From the NCBI RefSeq assembly GCF_002078875.1, contig NC_034414.1:8355993-8419992 (forward strand): a stretch of DNA of 64,000 nucleotides. Reading direction: 5' to 3'. The notes beneath the pieces were generated by a model. It did no database searches and had not been told where the DNA came from. It worked only from the letters and a program-made list of their open reading frames with translations. A program made the translations under genes and the position numbers. This document shows, piece by piece, positions 25,256 through 36,888 of the stretch. Source of the DNA: Numida meleagris. Its lineage: Eukaryota; Chordata; Aves; Galliformes; Numididae. Each line of letters starts with the position of its first letter. Position 1 is the first letter of the stretch.

Positions 25256-28200
25256 ATACTAATTCAATAAAAAGGTGTGTGTAAGTAAGCCAACAGACAC
25301 TTAACATTGCATTTTAATTGTAATTAAAATTATAAATAAAATTATTATAAATTGAAATCTTTGCATAAGTGGGAAAACAAGGACTCACTGAATAAGCTGA
25401 AGGGCCTCACTCCTGTGAAAGTTCTTACTGCCTTTATCGATGGGCTGTGACATGGGGCTGGATGTGACATGAGGCAAAAGTAGCACGTACTTATTTCATA
25501 GATTTAGATGTAGGGAGCTACAGTTACAAAAGTTACTGCTCATGCCAATGCTTGAGATCTTCTACAAGTTCTTTTTCTGCTGTGTGCCCTCATGTTCCTT
25601 CCTGCAGTATAGTAATGATTTATATCTGACATTTCTCTTGGCTATCATCCTGTGTGCTTGTGGCTAGTATTTTCCCCCTGATGTTCCATGCCATTTTTGC
25701 TCTTCCAAGAAAATGTGGTTTGATCATAGGTCCTCATTTCTCTTAGATGACAACATAAGTGAGCAGGAACAGTGTGGGTACTTCTATATTCATCTTTCAA
25801 TCTTAAACAATTCTGAAGTCCAAACTCACATCCATGCTTCATTTTTCAGAGGTATTATGTAAGCTTGGGAAAGAAAATAACTTAACTGATATTATCTATC
25901 TCTAAGCAAACAGATGTTGCTTTGAGAGCACTTTTGGGGAGTTATTTTTAGGGTTTGATTGTTCCTTTTTGCATTGCAAGGTATCCTTTGGAATTAGACA
26001 ATGCAGGTAGTATATCATACGCTTCATCTCTGAGAAGTACTGATTATGGAATGTAAGACCAAAATGACATTGTAGGTTATGATTTTTTGTGGTTGGTTTT
26101 TTTTTTTTTTGGCTTTGTGACCAGTATCTTGCTATTGCTTTGTGTGGTATTACATTTTGTGTTTATTCCTTCCAGCAGCAAATTCAGTCTGCTGCAGGGA
26201 ATGTTGGGTATTAGAATAACAAACAGAAACAGGAGACAGCATAGAAGTAAGTGTGGAGAATTGCCCTACTCCACAAACCACCCAAGCATTTGTGTGTTAA
26301 CAGCCCTAGCACTCATATCAATGTGCCCAATCTGCTTAACCCATTTTTCAATGTGACTAGAAAAGAAGCTTTTAAATTCTGTGGTGAAATACAAAGAAAG
26401 AGTTAGTACCTTACTTAGTTTCATGCACACACACGAGTGGGAATGTAGGGATCATTAACCAAATATATGATCACTTCAAACTTTTGATTTCATAGGAGAC
26501 ATTTATTATATATTCTCTATGTAGCTGGAAAGTAAATAACCTCTCCCTGTATAAAATCTGGAAGCTTAGAGAATTATAGCAGAACGTATGCAAATTCATT
26601 ACTGAAAAATAGCATGTATACTGGGCAGCCATAGGATCACCTTTTGAGGCACAGCAGCTTCCTGTGATTTGTACAAGAAGATACAGATGAGCTGCATGTA
26701 TAGTTAAGATCTTCAGCTATTCTCCATTTCTAGGCCTACTGTGTGTTTCAAGAAAAATATTTGACTGGGTTTTCTTGCTCAGGCTGCTGGTGTTTGAAAA
26801 TATTAAATGCAAGAGTCTTACGCACCTCCATTCCTTCAAGAATTTGAAGTTTGTACATTTTTCTCAATGGTGCAGTGTATCTTCAGTGCTTGCTCTTTGC
26901 AGCACTGGGCGAAGGGCATTTGCTGATCCATTGGCATTTGGGTTGAATATAAGACTTGTGAATTATTGATCTATTCTTGATTTAACATTATGAAGTGCTT
27001 AATGTGTTTAATGTATTTTGATGTAAGGAAGTGGGAGGCCACGTAAAAATGTACTGTACATTAAGAAAAGCAGACTGCAAGATTTCAAGAATATTTGCTG
27101 AATGTGTGGCACTTGACCTTAGGGAATTTGCTTTATCCCATCAAGGAACTGTGATGCTGTCTCTTGTGTCTGCTGAGAGAGAATGGTCCAAGTTTGTTGT
27201 AGGCAGGGGTTGCTAAGAAGCCAAACATTTCACATCTTCAGTGTTTTTCAAGGATGTTCTTGACTTTGCCTGAGAATCTGTTTCCAAATTGTGACCTCTA
27301 CCAGTCTAGACTGATGGATTACTCATACTCTGAAGTGGGCAAGTGGGAAGAACAAAGCCAGGAAGCGGTTCTGTTCCTCTTGTTAGTGCTAATAAGTGCT
27401 GAATCCTTGCTTAACTTTCTTGTCACGTAGAGGATGGGTATAGATTCTAGTTGCAATAGAAACTTTTTGTATTAACTTACAACACTAACTCCGGATTTAT
27501 TTTTTGTGACACCATGTTGTTATAAATAGTTTAATAACTTTACTGAATCCCAGATCCTGTCTGTGAGATGAGGGGTGGGAGGGAAGAGTTTGAAAAATGT
27601 CTGTTCGATTTTCTAAAAGATTTCTCTCTCCTTTTTCTGTTAGATGGCATTCTGTCTGTTCAATTAGCCTTGGTGAAAAACATCTCAAGATGTTATTTCC
27701 TTTGATCAAGGTCTACAGAATTTGTGTTTTCATGCATTTTAAAAGCTATAAAAGGTTAGTTCTTCAGATGCATGCTCAGCTTGAAGATGTTCTTGACTAT
27801 ATTAAAATTTATCACTGTAAGTTTGGCATCTGTAATTGTGGAGGTTGACAAATGTACTTAAAAGTCTTCAGCATGTCATTTTTTATGAAAAACATAATAT
27901 TATAATCAATAACAACATATGTTCTGTATTTTAACTTAGGAGAAGGTATGTTCTTCCTGGAGCTGGAAGGGCAGTTAATCTACTAATGAGTTCTTTCAAC
28001 AAGTTTAAGTTTGTAAATTCTTAACTGAGAAATTTTAGAATCCAGTATCCTTAAGGCACTCCAAGAATTGAATGCACTTTCAAGATTCTAGGCAAGTTAA
28101 TGTTTGAAAATATTGTCACTTACATGAAATTGTAATATAATAGCAGTGTTAATATCATCAGAGTATGTTTGGAAGTACCTAATTAATGGGTGAAGCCTGC

Positions 28201-31200
28201 AAATTTAAATGGAAATCAGATGCGTTAATAGCAAAAACAAACAACTGCCATCCCTGCAGGTCTGAGAGTTGGAGAAAGCTGTTTCCACAGGAAAAGTGAT
28301 AATTTTTCTTGCTGTTGAAAATTCAGAGGGATCACAAATATGGTAGAATTGAATAATTATTGTTTTTCTTAGACTGCTTACTTATGTGGTATTTCTAAGG
28401 AAGAATGTTAAGCTTAGCTTGTTTTTCCTACTGGGTAAGCATACAGTATTTCCTTTAATAGCTGTAATATTTCTATTTAATGAGTTAGATAAATGGAAAG
28501 ATTTAAAAAAATACAGAAAAATCTTACAGCCAACAGTCCATTCTGATCATTTGTGTCTATCACAATGTTATATAAAAGATCATTAAATATCCCTGTAACC
28601 AGATTTCATATGGTAGGTAGAGTTGTGTGTCAATTATTGACATGAAGATTAGAACAGTTCTTCCTCATTCCTGATAAAGGAGAACTTCAGTTCTCTTGTG
28701 TGCAAAAATAGCTTTTTATGTAAGCAAATGAAACTCTATAGTCCTGAACCTTATGAACCACTCAGACTTGGCAGATTTACCAGGGATGTGCAAAGGAGAG
28801 GATGATGTAGTCTAGTCCTCCCCACTGCTGCCCATTCATCTTTGGATTCTGTTGTTCTCAGTTCTGACAGACTCCCATTAGCAGTAATTCATTTAGTGTA
28901 GGCGTTACTTACAGTACAGCTGTGCTGCTTTGATGATGCCATCTGCCATCCATGGGTACAAGCCAGCTTCCTGCAGCCAGTACATGCAACAGATACTTTT
29001 CCAAGACACCCAAATGCTCATACATAAAGCGTGCATGCATCATAAAACATCAGAGCAAGGTAAACTGGTGAGCTTGCTGGAGTCACTTAGTTGAGATCTG
29101 TATCTTCAAACTTGGTTCTAGAATCTTGGAATAATTACATCTAATCGAGATGGAATCATCAGGAGCAACCCTGCTGGCCAATTTTCATTTCCCGTCTTTT
29201 AGATTAACTACCTGAATCAGCTTTGTAACGTACTGCCAGCAGTGGCTGTTTGTGAATAGCCAGAAGAGCGAAATTACTGTTTGCTATCTAAATACATCAT
29301 CCTCCTAATTGCTGCAGACCTTAATTTGTATTTGATGGGTGTTTTTTTTTTCTTACGTTATTGCTTAATCAGTATTTTAGCATCGAAATATTTTTGTGAA
29401 TCTATCTGTGTCCCAGATATCTCCTGGTGTTTGCTTTATGGCTTCTGTCAAATAACAGTTCCCAGTGTTGTTAAATGCCTGCGTTACTGCCATGGCCCTG
29501 TATCTGAGTAACTACGTATGTGCAGCATGGGCAAAGCTGTAGTAATATTTGTCATTTCCTGGGCCAGGTGAAGCTGATGAAATGAAAACACTCTCTGGTT
29601 AGTTCAGTCAGTCAACGTATGTTTCCATGCACGCTGAGAAGTGAAAATCTTACAGCATCCAAAAGACAATGCCAGACAGGGCCATGCATTACATCAGTCA
29701 CAGATAAAAGCAGTTGATTGTTACTTGCTTGTTTTACTATAGTATAGAAAATTGTATTCTCAAAGGCAGACCTCAAAGACCTCTTTATCTATACAACTTT
29801 GGGGAGGAGATTAAATATAACCTCATATACATGTCAAGCACTTAAAATTAGTTGGTCTAATAAATAGGAATGTAAGTTTTGACCTTGTGTGTGTTTCAGG
29901 GAAAGCTAATGAATACTTTTAATCAAACTGTTTATAAGGTTTTATTTGAATTGATTCCTTATTTGAAATGAGAAATTTTAGAAAGTCACGTTTTGTGTTC
30001 CACAGGTAGTGAGGGTGCTGATACTTCTTCTCAGAGTTTGACAGTGCTTACTTGTCATGTCAGCTAGTGCTTGCTGAGCTGAGTTGAAACAGAAAAGTTT
30101 TGTCTGAAAAGAGCTGATGTATGTGTTTTGCTCTAAATACTATTTATTTCAATATGCTTTTAGCTTCTTTGCAATAAAATAGTCTTGGGCAACTATCCTC
30201 TTCTTTTGGAGTTAAGTCTGTTCCACCCACAGCACGCAGAAGGACCGCACTCCTTGTTCTGAGGAAAGACTATGTGTTCCTGCACTGTAGTTCTCTCTCA
30301 GTACATTGTAGTTGCAAAGTTTTTTTTTTTTTCTGGTGGAATGGGGGTCCGTTTGTGGAAAGAAATCAGTAGAGAGTAGTGAGTGGGCGTTCTCTGTAGG
30401 CTGCTAGGTACGTCACAGACAGAAATTGTTTTTCTTCCAAAGCGTAAATTTCTTTGGTATTGCTGGAGGCAGCATGCTGAAGCTGGTTAACCAACAATCT
30501 TGTCTGATATGGGAATTCCTTTTTTTGTTTATAAGACTGAAAAACACTTGTTTTTAGAGCAGTGACAGTTCACAGTGATGCTTTGAGTCATTAACATATG
30601 GAGGCTATTTCCCGTCTGCCATTTGTATCATTCCAGAACCAGTGTGCAACTTAGAATTGGTTGGGTGGACTAATTTGCTCTTAATATTTTTGCAATAACA
30701 AGCAACTGTTTGTCCCATTTCAGCTTCAGGCCTTTTACTGCAGATGTCATTCTTGTCACTTATGTGATAAAACAGGAAAATGTGTGAAAAAGGTAGCTAC
30801 TGAGCATGTGAGTTGGCTGATGATTTCTGTGGGACTGTTCTTATGAAGCTTAAGCAAATGCTTGTGTTTCAGCTAGGGGCAAAGAAGGGGGCAAATGAAG
30901 CTCCTGTTTCAAGCAGCTGCAGAGCCTTTGTGTCCTGTTTGTCATTATGAGTAAGTCCTGCAAAATGCCTGTTGGATGGGCACTTTTGAGGTCACTTAGA
31001 GTAATTCCAGGATGGCAACTCAGCTGTTACAGACAACTGTTTTGATCTGAAAACAGCTTAAGGGTGTCAGGTCATTACTTTTCACGTACTGTTTTTGAGT
31101 TCCTTATTTCAGTGAGCCAGTTTATGTGTAGCGAATAGCTATTTCTAACTCTGCCTTGAGTATTACAAGCCAACCTACTCTCCCTAGATTTCTATAACAT

Positions 31201-33176
31201 TTCCAGAACTAATTAAACACTCCATATCGGTAATGCGATTACAGTGGCTCAGGATTAAGGGGAAGGGCATAGCTGAGACCCTGTCAGAAATTCAGCCATG
31301 ACACAGAACATGCTGGGATAGCTGGATGATCAGCTCAGCTGACTTTTGAAGTTCTCGCTCAGATTACTTATCCTTAGCATTCATTTCAAGGGAAACTGGT
31401 CTTTGATTGTCACCATCTTCAAATATAAACAGCAGTCTAGCTTGATCAAAGTATAGCTTCATGTCATTGTGAATATACTGGGTACTTGCAGACTGTACTG
31501 ATTTTTGTAAGCGTAAATGAAAGTAAGAGGAACTTACTGAAATAATTAGGAATTATATTTAATTAAAGTGCAGATAATTAAGGTATGTCTGTATGTATGC
31601 ATATAAAGTTTTTAAAAAGTGATGTGTTTGTTATTCTTCAAGATATTCAGCCATTGTACTCCTAATGTTAGCTTGTATTTAGCTCCATCTCCCTAAAGCT
31701 TGGCATTCCTTAGTGCCTGGTGGCCTCTATTTGAGTACTATCAACTAAAATAGAATTGCTGTGCTGGGTGACGTTTATAATACATTTATTTGAGAAACAT
31801 GAAGGAACAAACACTTTTCTTAAAAAAAAAAACTTGCTTAATTGCATGAACACAAGGGACAAAGTGCTTATTGTTTTTCATGGAAAAATATTCCATTGTG
31901 TCAGCATGTTGGCACTGGTGGTGAACAAGTTGTTCAACATACATATGCCAGAAATAGTGAATAAGCTAAAATATGGTATTTCAGACTTGGAACCTATTTT
32001 AGTTTTAAAAAGGCACAAAATGGGACCATGAAGTTTAGTTAGAGTTTTATGTTCTAATGGGTGGAGTGAGGTAAAGAAAAAAAAACAACAACAGTATTTC
32101 TGAAGACAACATTTAAGCAAGCAAGTTTTTAGACACTTGAAAAATGTTTAGCCAAAAACTAGCACACTGGAGTTTTAAGAGTTGCATTGTGGACCTTATG
32201 GTCCAGGGAGTGTGTCTAAAAGGCACAGGTATGCTTTAACAGGATATCTGAGCGTGTTGTTGCACTAACTGCTTTCAACATTCCTAAGTGAGGAGAGTGT
32301 CATTGTAGAGGTTAAAACATACAGCACAAAGGTAACAGGAAGGGGTTCTCAGTTTTGGGAGTTTTGTACTGCTGGTGTCTTTGGGCAGCTGCTTTATAAA
32401 AAGTCAAACTGCAAGTTCTTGGATATGGTTGTGAAATCTCTGTCGAGTTAAAATTCAGTTTCTACTGTGCCTGACTGCTTTTCAAGCAAGCATAAATACC
32501 TTCAGTAATCATCCTTGTTGGAACCAGGAGGCTTAAAGTTATTGTTAAAATTATTACTGTTAGATTCGTATAGTATGATATTAGTGCTTTTGAGAAAGAT
32601 TTAGGCCATTTTCTCTAGTTGTTTTCTATATATTATTATTATTATTGTTATTATTTTCCTGAAGGAAAGCTGCAAGTAGCTTTTGGGCTTGCTTTTTTTT
32701 CCCAATTCTTTTTTATTTTTTTAGTCTATTTTGTAAAGTGAGAGACTTCCATGTCCCCCACCACCTGGGTTGAAGTGTAGCAACAGTAGTCTATACAGCT
32801 GGCCTCTGGTCTGTCCTTAGTGTGTTGAGACATGAAGCATTTGGTTAGGTGCAGTAACTAAGGATGTGCCCAGTGACATGCCCCATATAGTACGGCATGG
32901 AGGAAAATGTAACCTACTCACCTCGCAAAGCAGTTGCAATGTAATCGAGTCAGGTATGGAGAGTGCCCAAACCTGCCTGTTGCTCAAAACACAAAGCAAG
33001 CTTCGTTGTGAGAGGTAGTGATAAGGAAATGGTCTCACAGCTGTGTGCCTCCCAGTACTTATCTCTGTCTCTTGCTCTAAATGTACTGAAGAAAGTTCAG
33101 AAACGGAAGTTTCTGAAATATGAAGATATTAGTTCTCTAATAGCTGCAATGCTATGAATAGTATCAAGCTACTAAA
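25256..33176. other. Unique AT-rich non-coding block with T-runs and a (TTA)n repeat
   Basis: It starts with very AT-rich sequence (25311-25355), then has T-runs at 26097-26110, 29342-29351 and 30320-30332, an A-run at 31822-31832 and a TTA microsatellite at 32629-32655. Open frames are at most 91 codons and unrecognised. I see no transposon fragment in it. Confidence 0.55.
32629..32655 (+). repeat. (TAT)n trinucleotide microsatellite
   Basis: About nine TAT/ATT units with one G interruption. Confidence 0.85.
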
Positions 33177-33240
33177 TAGAATCTTAGAATCACAGAATCG
33201 TTTAGGCTGGAAAAGACCTTCAAGATAATCAAGCCCAACC
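33177..33240 (-). mobile_element. Short CR1 3'-end fragment
   Basis: On the plus strand it reads 'tagaatcttagaatcacag', then 'tttaggctggaaaagacctt' and 'caagcccaacc'. This is the reverse complement of a CR1 3' terminus. Only about 64 bp remain, as expected for an extremely 5'-truncated insertion. Confidence 0.85.
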
Positions 33241-36175
33241 AATATTTACAAGAAAAAAATAATATTTATATGTAGGGAAAAAAATGGGGAGATAACTGTT
33301 CTTTTCCTTGGATCTTAGATGTTGTATTTAATTATGCTTTGGGGATTAGATCAGGATAGCATCTGATATCCCATCAATGCACGTAAATTTATTAAGGAAA
33401 TATATTTCTTTGGAAGCTGGATTAATTACCTTATGAATAACAGTCTCTTTGATTTTTCAAAGTTATTTAGTACTCCTCTTTGACTTGCATTCATTAGTGG
33501 ACCTAACCCACAAATTACATATGCCTGCATTTTTAAAGGCGCATACTCTTCAGGCTATGTTTGACAAATACTAAGAAAAAGGTAAATTTAAAAGTATGAT
33601 GAAGTGCGGTCAGTACCTTAGGTGGAAAATATGGCTAAACTATTTTATGAATTTTATAGAAATTAATTAGAAAAGTTATTTAAAAAAAAAGATGCTGCAT
33701 TTTGATGAGAATACATACTCTGTTATTCTTACTTTGGATGGCATAGAACTATAGTGCTATTTAACAGGAAATACAAAACTCTTGGAATATTTATGCTATG
33801 ACTCAGATCCCTCATAGGTAAATTTCCTGAAGAACTTCAGGGGGGAGAATAAGCCTTCTTGAAGAAAATGATTTGATTGTAAATGGTGAAATTATGAAAA
33901 GCCCTAGGATTGGAGATCAAAGCAATTAGCATTGTTTTCTTGCAAGTGAAAAGAAAATTCCTTTGAAATACAGTAATTGGGCATTAGTCTTGTATTTTAG
34001 CCAATATTGCAAATACTTCCTAATGGGCTTAGTGCGTATGATTCGGTCTCTTCAGGCAGTTAAATGACAACAGGTGGTGCTATGGACTTAAGGTGTAGAA
34101 ATTTCTGGAGTTAGGCTTTGGTATTTTTACATCTAAAGCGCTTAAAACCAATCAGCAGTTGCATACCCGATGCTGCAGTTAATGACATTGTATGACTAAG
34201 GCCTTAATGTATCAGAGTAGTGATTTTTAAACCTTGAGAGTTTGATTTTTATATGAGTTTTCAGAAGGTATTAATTAATTTGAGGCATGTAGCTCCATTA
34301 ATTTTTAGTTTTTAAACTGACAACTGAGGAAAGCTTGAAGGGACTGTATATTACTGGCTTTTCAGTGTTGTAGGTATCTTAGCTGCTTACTGTGTACTCC
34401 GTAGCATAACAACAACTTCAGTCTTTCAGAGAGATTTTAGTTATGTATGCATCATAACAGATGATAAATTACTACTGGAATAAGAAAATATGTTTTTATA
34501 CATGCATGTTCATAGTAGTAGTAGTTCCAGTGCAATCCATAGAGCATAGTGGTGCTTTTTTCGCTCCGTAACAAGGAAATGCAGTGTGTGATGCTGCAGT
34601 ATGAATTGAATTGCTAGGTCTGATGTTTAGACCGTTTTTCTTCTGTTTGTCATCCTTTTCTGAAACATTATCTCAAGTTGCATGTTTTGTGCTGAGTCTT
34701 GTTTCTGCATGATCTCATAATCATTTTTCAAAACAGCGTTCTGCATGCGTAATGCATCCAAGAATAAAAATAAAGATTGCATTGTACCCCTCTTCTTCAC
34801 TACCTCCTCCCAAGTTGTATTTTTGATCAGGAAGTAGTTGACAATTTAAGTGTAGTCAGAATGAAAATTACTTTGGAAAGAAAGAAGGAAAGATGAACAG
34901 AAGCTGACTGGGAGATGAGGTATTTCTAAAACTACTGCTGCTAGATGGGCACCTACCATGAAAATGTTTAATATATCATAGTCAAACACATTCTCAGTTT
35001 CACCTTTAAAGTTGCTTTTCAATTAATACTAAATGTATTTATGTAGATGTAATGAATCCTATCTTCTCAAAATGAAATTATTAAAACATGAGTGTGTTAA
35101 TAATGCAAATTATGTTTCTTTAACTTACGAATCTTGAAGCGTAAATGTCTCTAATTAAAAGAAGAGTAAACTGCATGTAGTACATTGGCAGTTTGCAAAG
35201 AATTAAACATCAGAATTTAGTATTGGTCTTGAATGCAAACTATTTATGTGGGAGCAAAATATATAAAAACAGTAAAGTACAATACATTTTTATAGATAAG
35301 TCAGAAAATCTAAGAAATCTGAAAATCTTTTAATTTTTTTCAAAACAATTCATTAAAATGTGTACGTGCTTAACTAAATGAAATCTTAGTTTAAACTGTC
35401 ATAAGTGATCCTTGGCTGCATTACAATTTTCTAGTTCCTGCCTTTACCATTTAGTTGGACAACAAAACCTACTTATTTGACCTTCTCTCTGCTCTTTAAG
35501 GAGGAGGATTAACATAGACTTCGAACTGAAAGACATGTAGCTGTATTGGCTTTTTCTTTTCTAGACTAAAATCAGTGTTCTGGACAAGTGACTGCAGGAC
35601 AGTTTGGAAACAAAAGTCTTTAATGCATGTGATCATTTTTATGTATGAGTCTGATTTATGAATAACATTTTCTGCAGAAGGTGAGAGAAAAGTGTTCTAA
35701 CACTTGCAGCAACAGCTTGATTAAATCTAAATGACTTTAGGAAAGAGAATGATACCAAAAAAATCCTTTAACACAAATAAAGATAGAAATCTAATCAGCC
35801 AATATTGCTTCTAATTAATTTGCTCCAGTGTATCGTACTATTCTCACATAGGTTTTTGTGCACGGTGTAAACACTTATAAAAAGAAATTGATGTATACAT
35901 GGTTTTGATGGGTGTACTACTCACGCTGTGAGTTGACAAGCAAGAGTCAGTTATCAAGCTCATTTTTAATCAGTGCCTTTTTACTGTATTAAGCTGCAGT
36001 TTATCCACTACTTATTTAGACAGAGTAAGTTCTAGTCAGGCTCTTATCTATGTGGCTCTACAGAATCAGTAGGAGTTAGTCTGCTTTGCACAATCCAAGA
36101 ATGTAGAAACATGTTAAAATCAGTTAGAGAATTTGAGATGGCTTTTTAAATTTTTTTCCCTGAACAATCCCAACT
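33241..36175. other. Unique AT-rich non-coding sequence
   Basis: No gene, RNA or interspersed repeat was recognised. It contains short A/T runs and a small (AGT)n tract near 34515. Open frames are very short throughout. Confidence 0.55.
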
Positions 36176-36888
36176 TAGAATCATAGAATAGTTTGAATTG
36201 GAAGGGACCTTTAAGATCATCTAGTTTAAATGTCTATGCTATAGGCGGGGACACCTCCCACTAGACCAGGTTGGTCAAAGCCCCATCCAGCCTGGCCTTG
36301 AATGCCTGAAGGGAGGGGGCATCCACAACCACTCTGGGCAACCTGTTCCAGTGTCTCACCACCCTCACAGTAAAGAATTTCTTCCTAATATCTCATCCAA
36401 ATCTACCCTCTTCCAGTTTAAAGCCATTTCCCCTTGTCCTGTTGCTACATGCCCTTATAAATTGTCCCTTCCCAGCTTTCCTGTAGATCCCTTTCAGGTA
36501 CTGGTAGGCCACTATAAGGTCTGTCTGGAGCCTTCTCCAGGCTGAAGAGCCCCAGTTCTCTCAACCTCTTCTCGCAGGGCAGGTGGTCCAGCCCTCTGAT
36601 CATCTTCACGGTCCTCTTCTGGACCCGCTCCAGCAGCTCCATTACTTCTTGTTTTGGGGGACCCAGAGCTGGATGCAGTACTCCAGGTGGGGTCTCACCG
36701 GAGCAAAGGAACAGAGTCATCTCCCCTGACCTGCTCGTCACGCTTCTCTTGATGCAACCCAGGATACGGTTGACCTTCTGGGCTGCAAGTGTACATTGCT
36801 GGCTCATGTTGAGTCTTTCATCAACCGACACCCCCAAATCCTTCTCCTTAGGGCTCCTTTCAAGCCACTCTCCACCCAGCCTGTATTT
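36176..36888 (-). mobile_element. CR1 LINE fragment, minus strand, with frameshifted ORF2 remnant
   Basis: The plus strand begins 'tagaatcatagaatag' (the CR1 3' end) and runs back to 'ctccacccagcctgtattt', which lies just upstream of the KDLGV.VD segment of ORF2. The minus-strand frame 36445-36837 (130 codons) begins [14 protein letters not shown] and ILGCIKRS, as in CR1. It then slips out of the element's frame at the segment that should read like [13 protein letters not shown], probably through a short deletion ('tttgctccggtgag'). It returns to frame at [18 protein letters not shown] and [12 protein letters not shown]. Its last roughly 270 bp match the copy at 8468-8910 very closely. It lacks the catalytic region, is 5'-truncated and is inactive. 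Confidence 0.95.

Noticed and set aside
8492..36545. Two predicted peptides (8492-8731 minus, 36351-36545 plus) sharing their first 36 residues, which could look like a gene family
   Set aside because: Both are antisense frames of the two CR1 copies. The shared residues reflect the identical 216-bp CR1 block and not a protein family.
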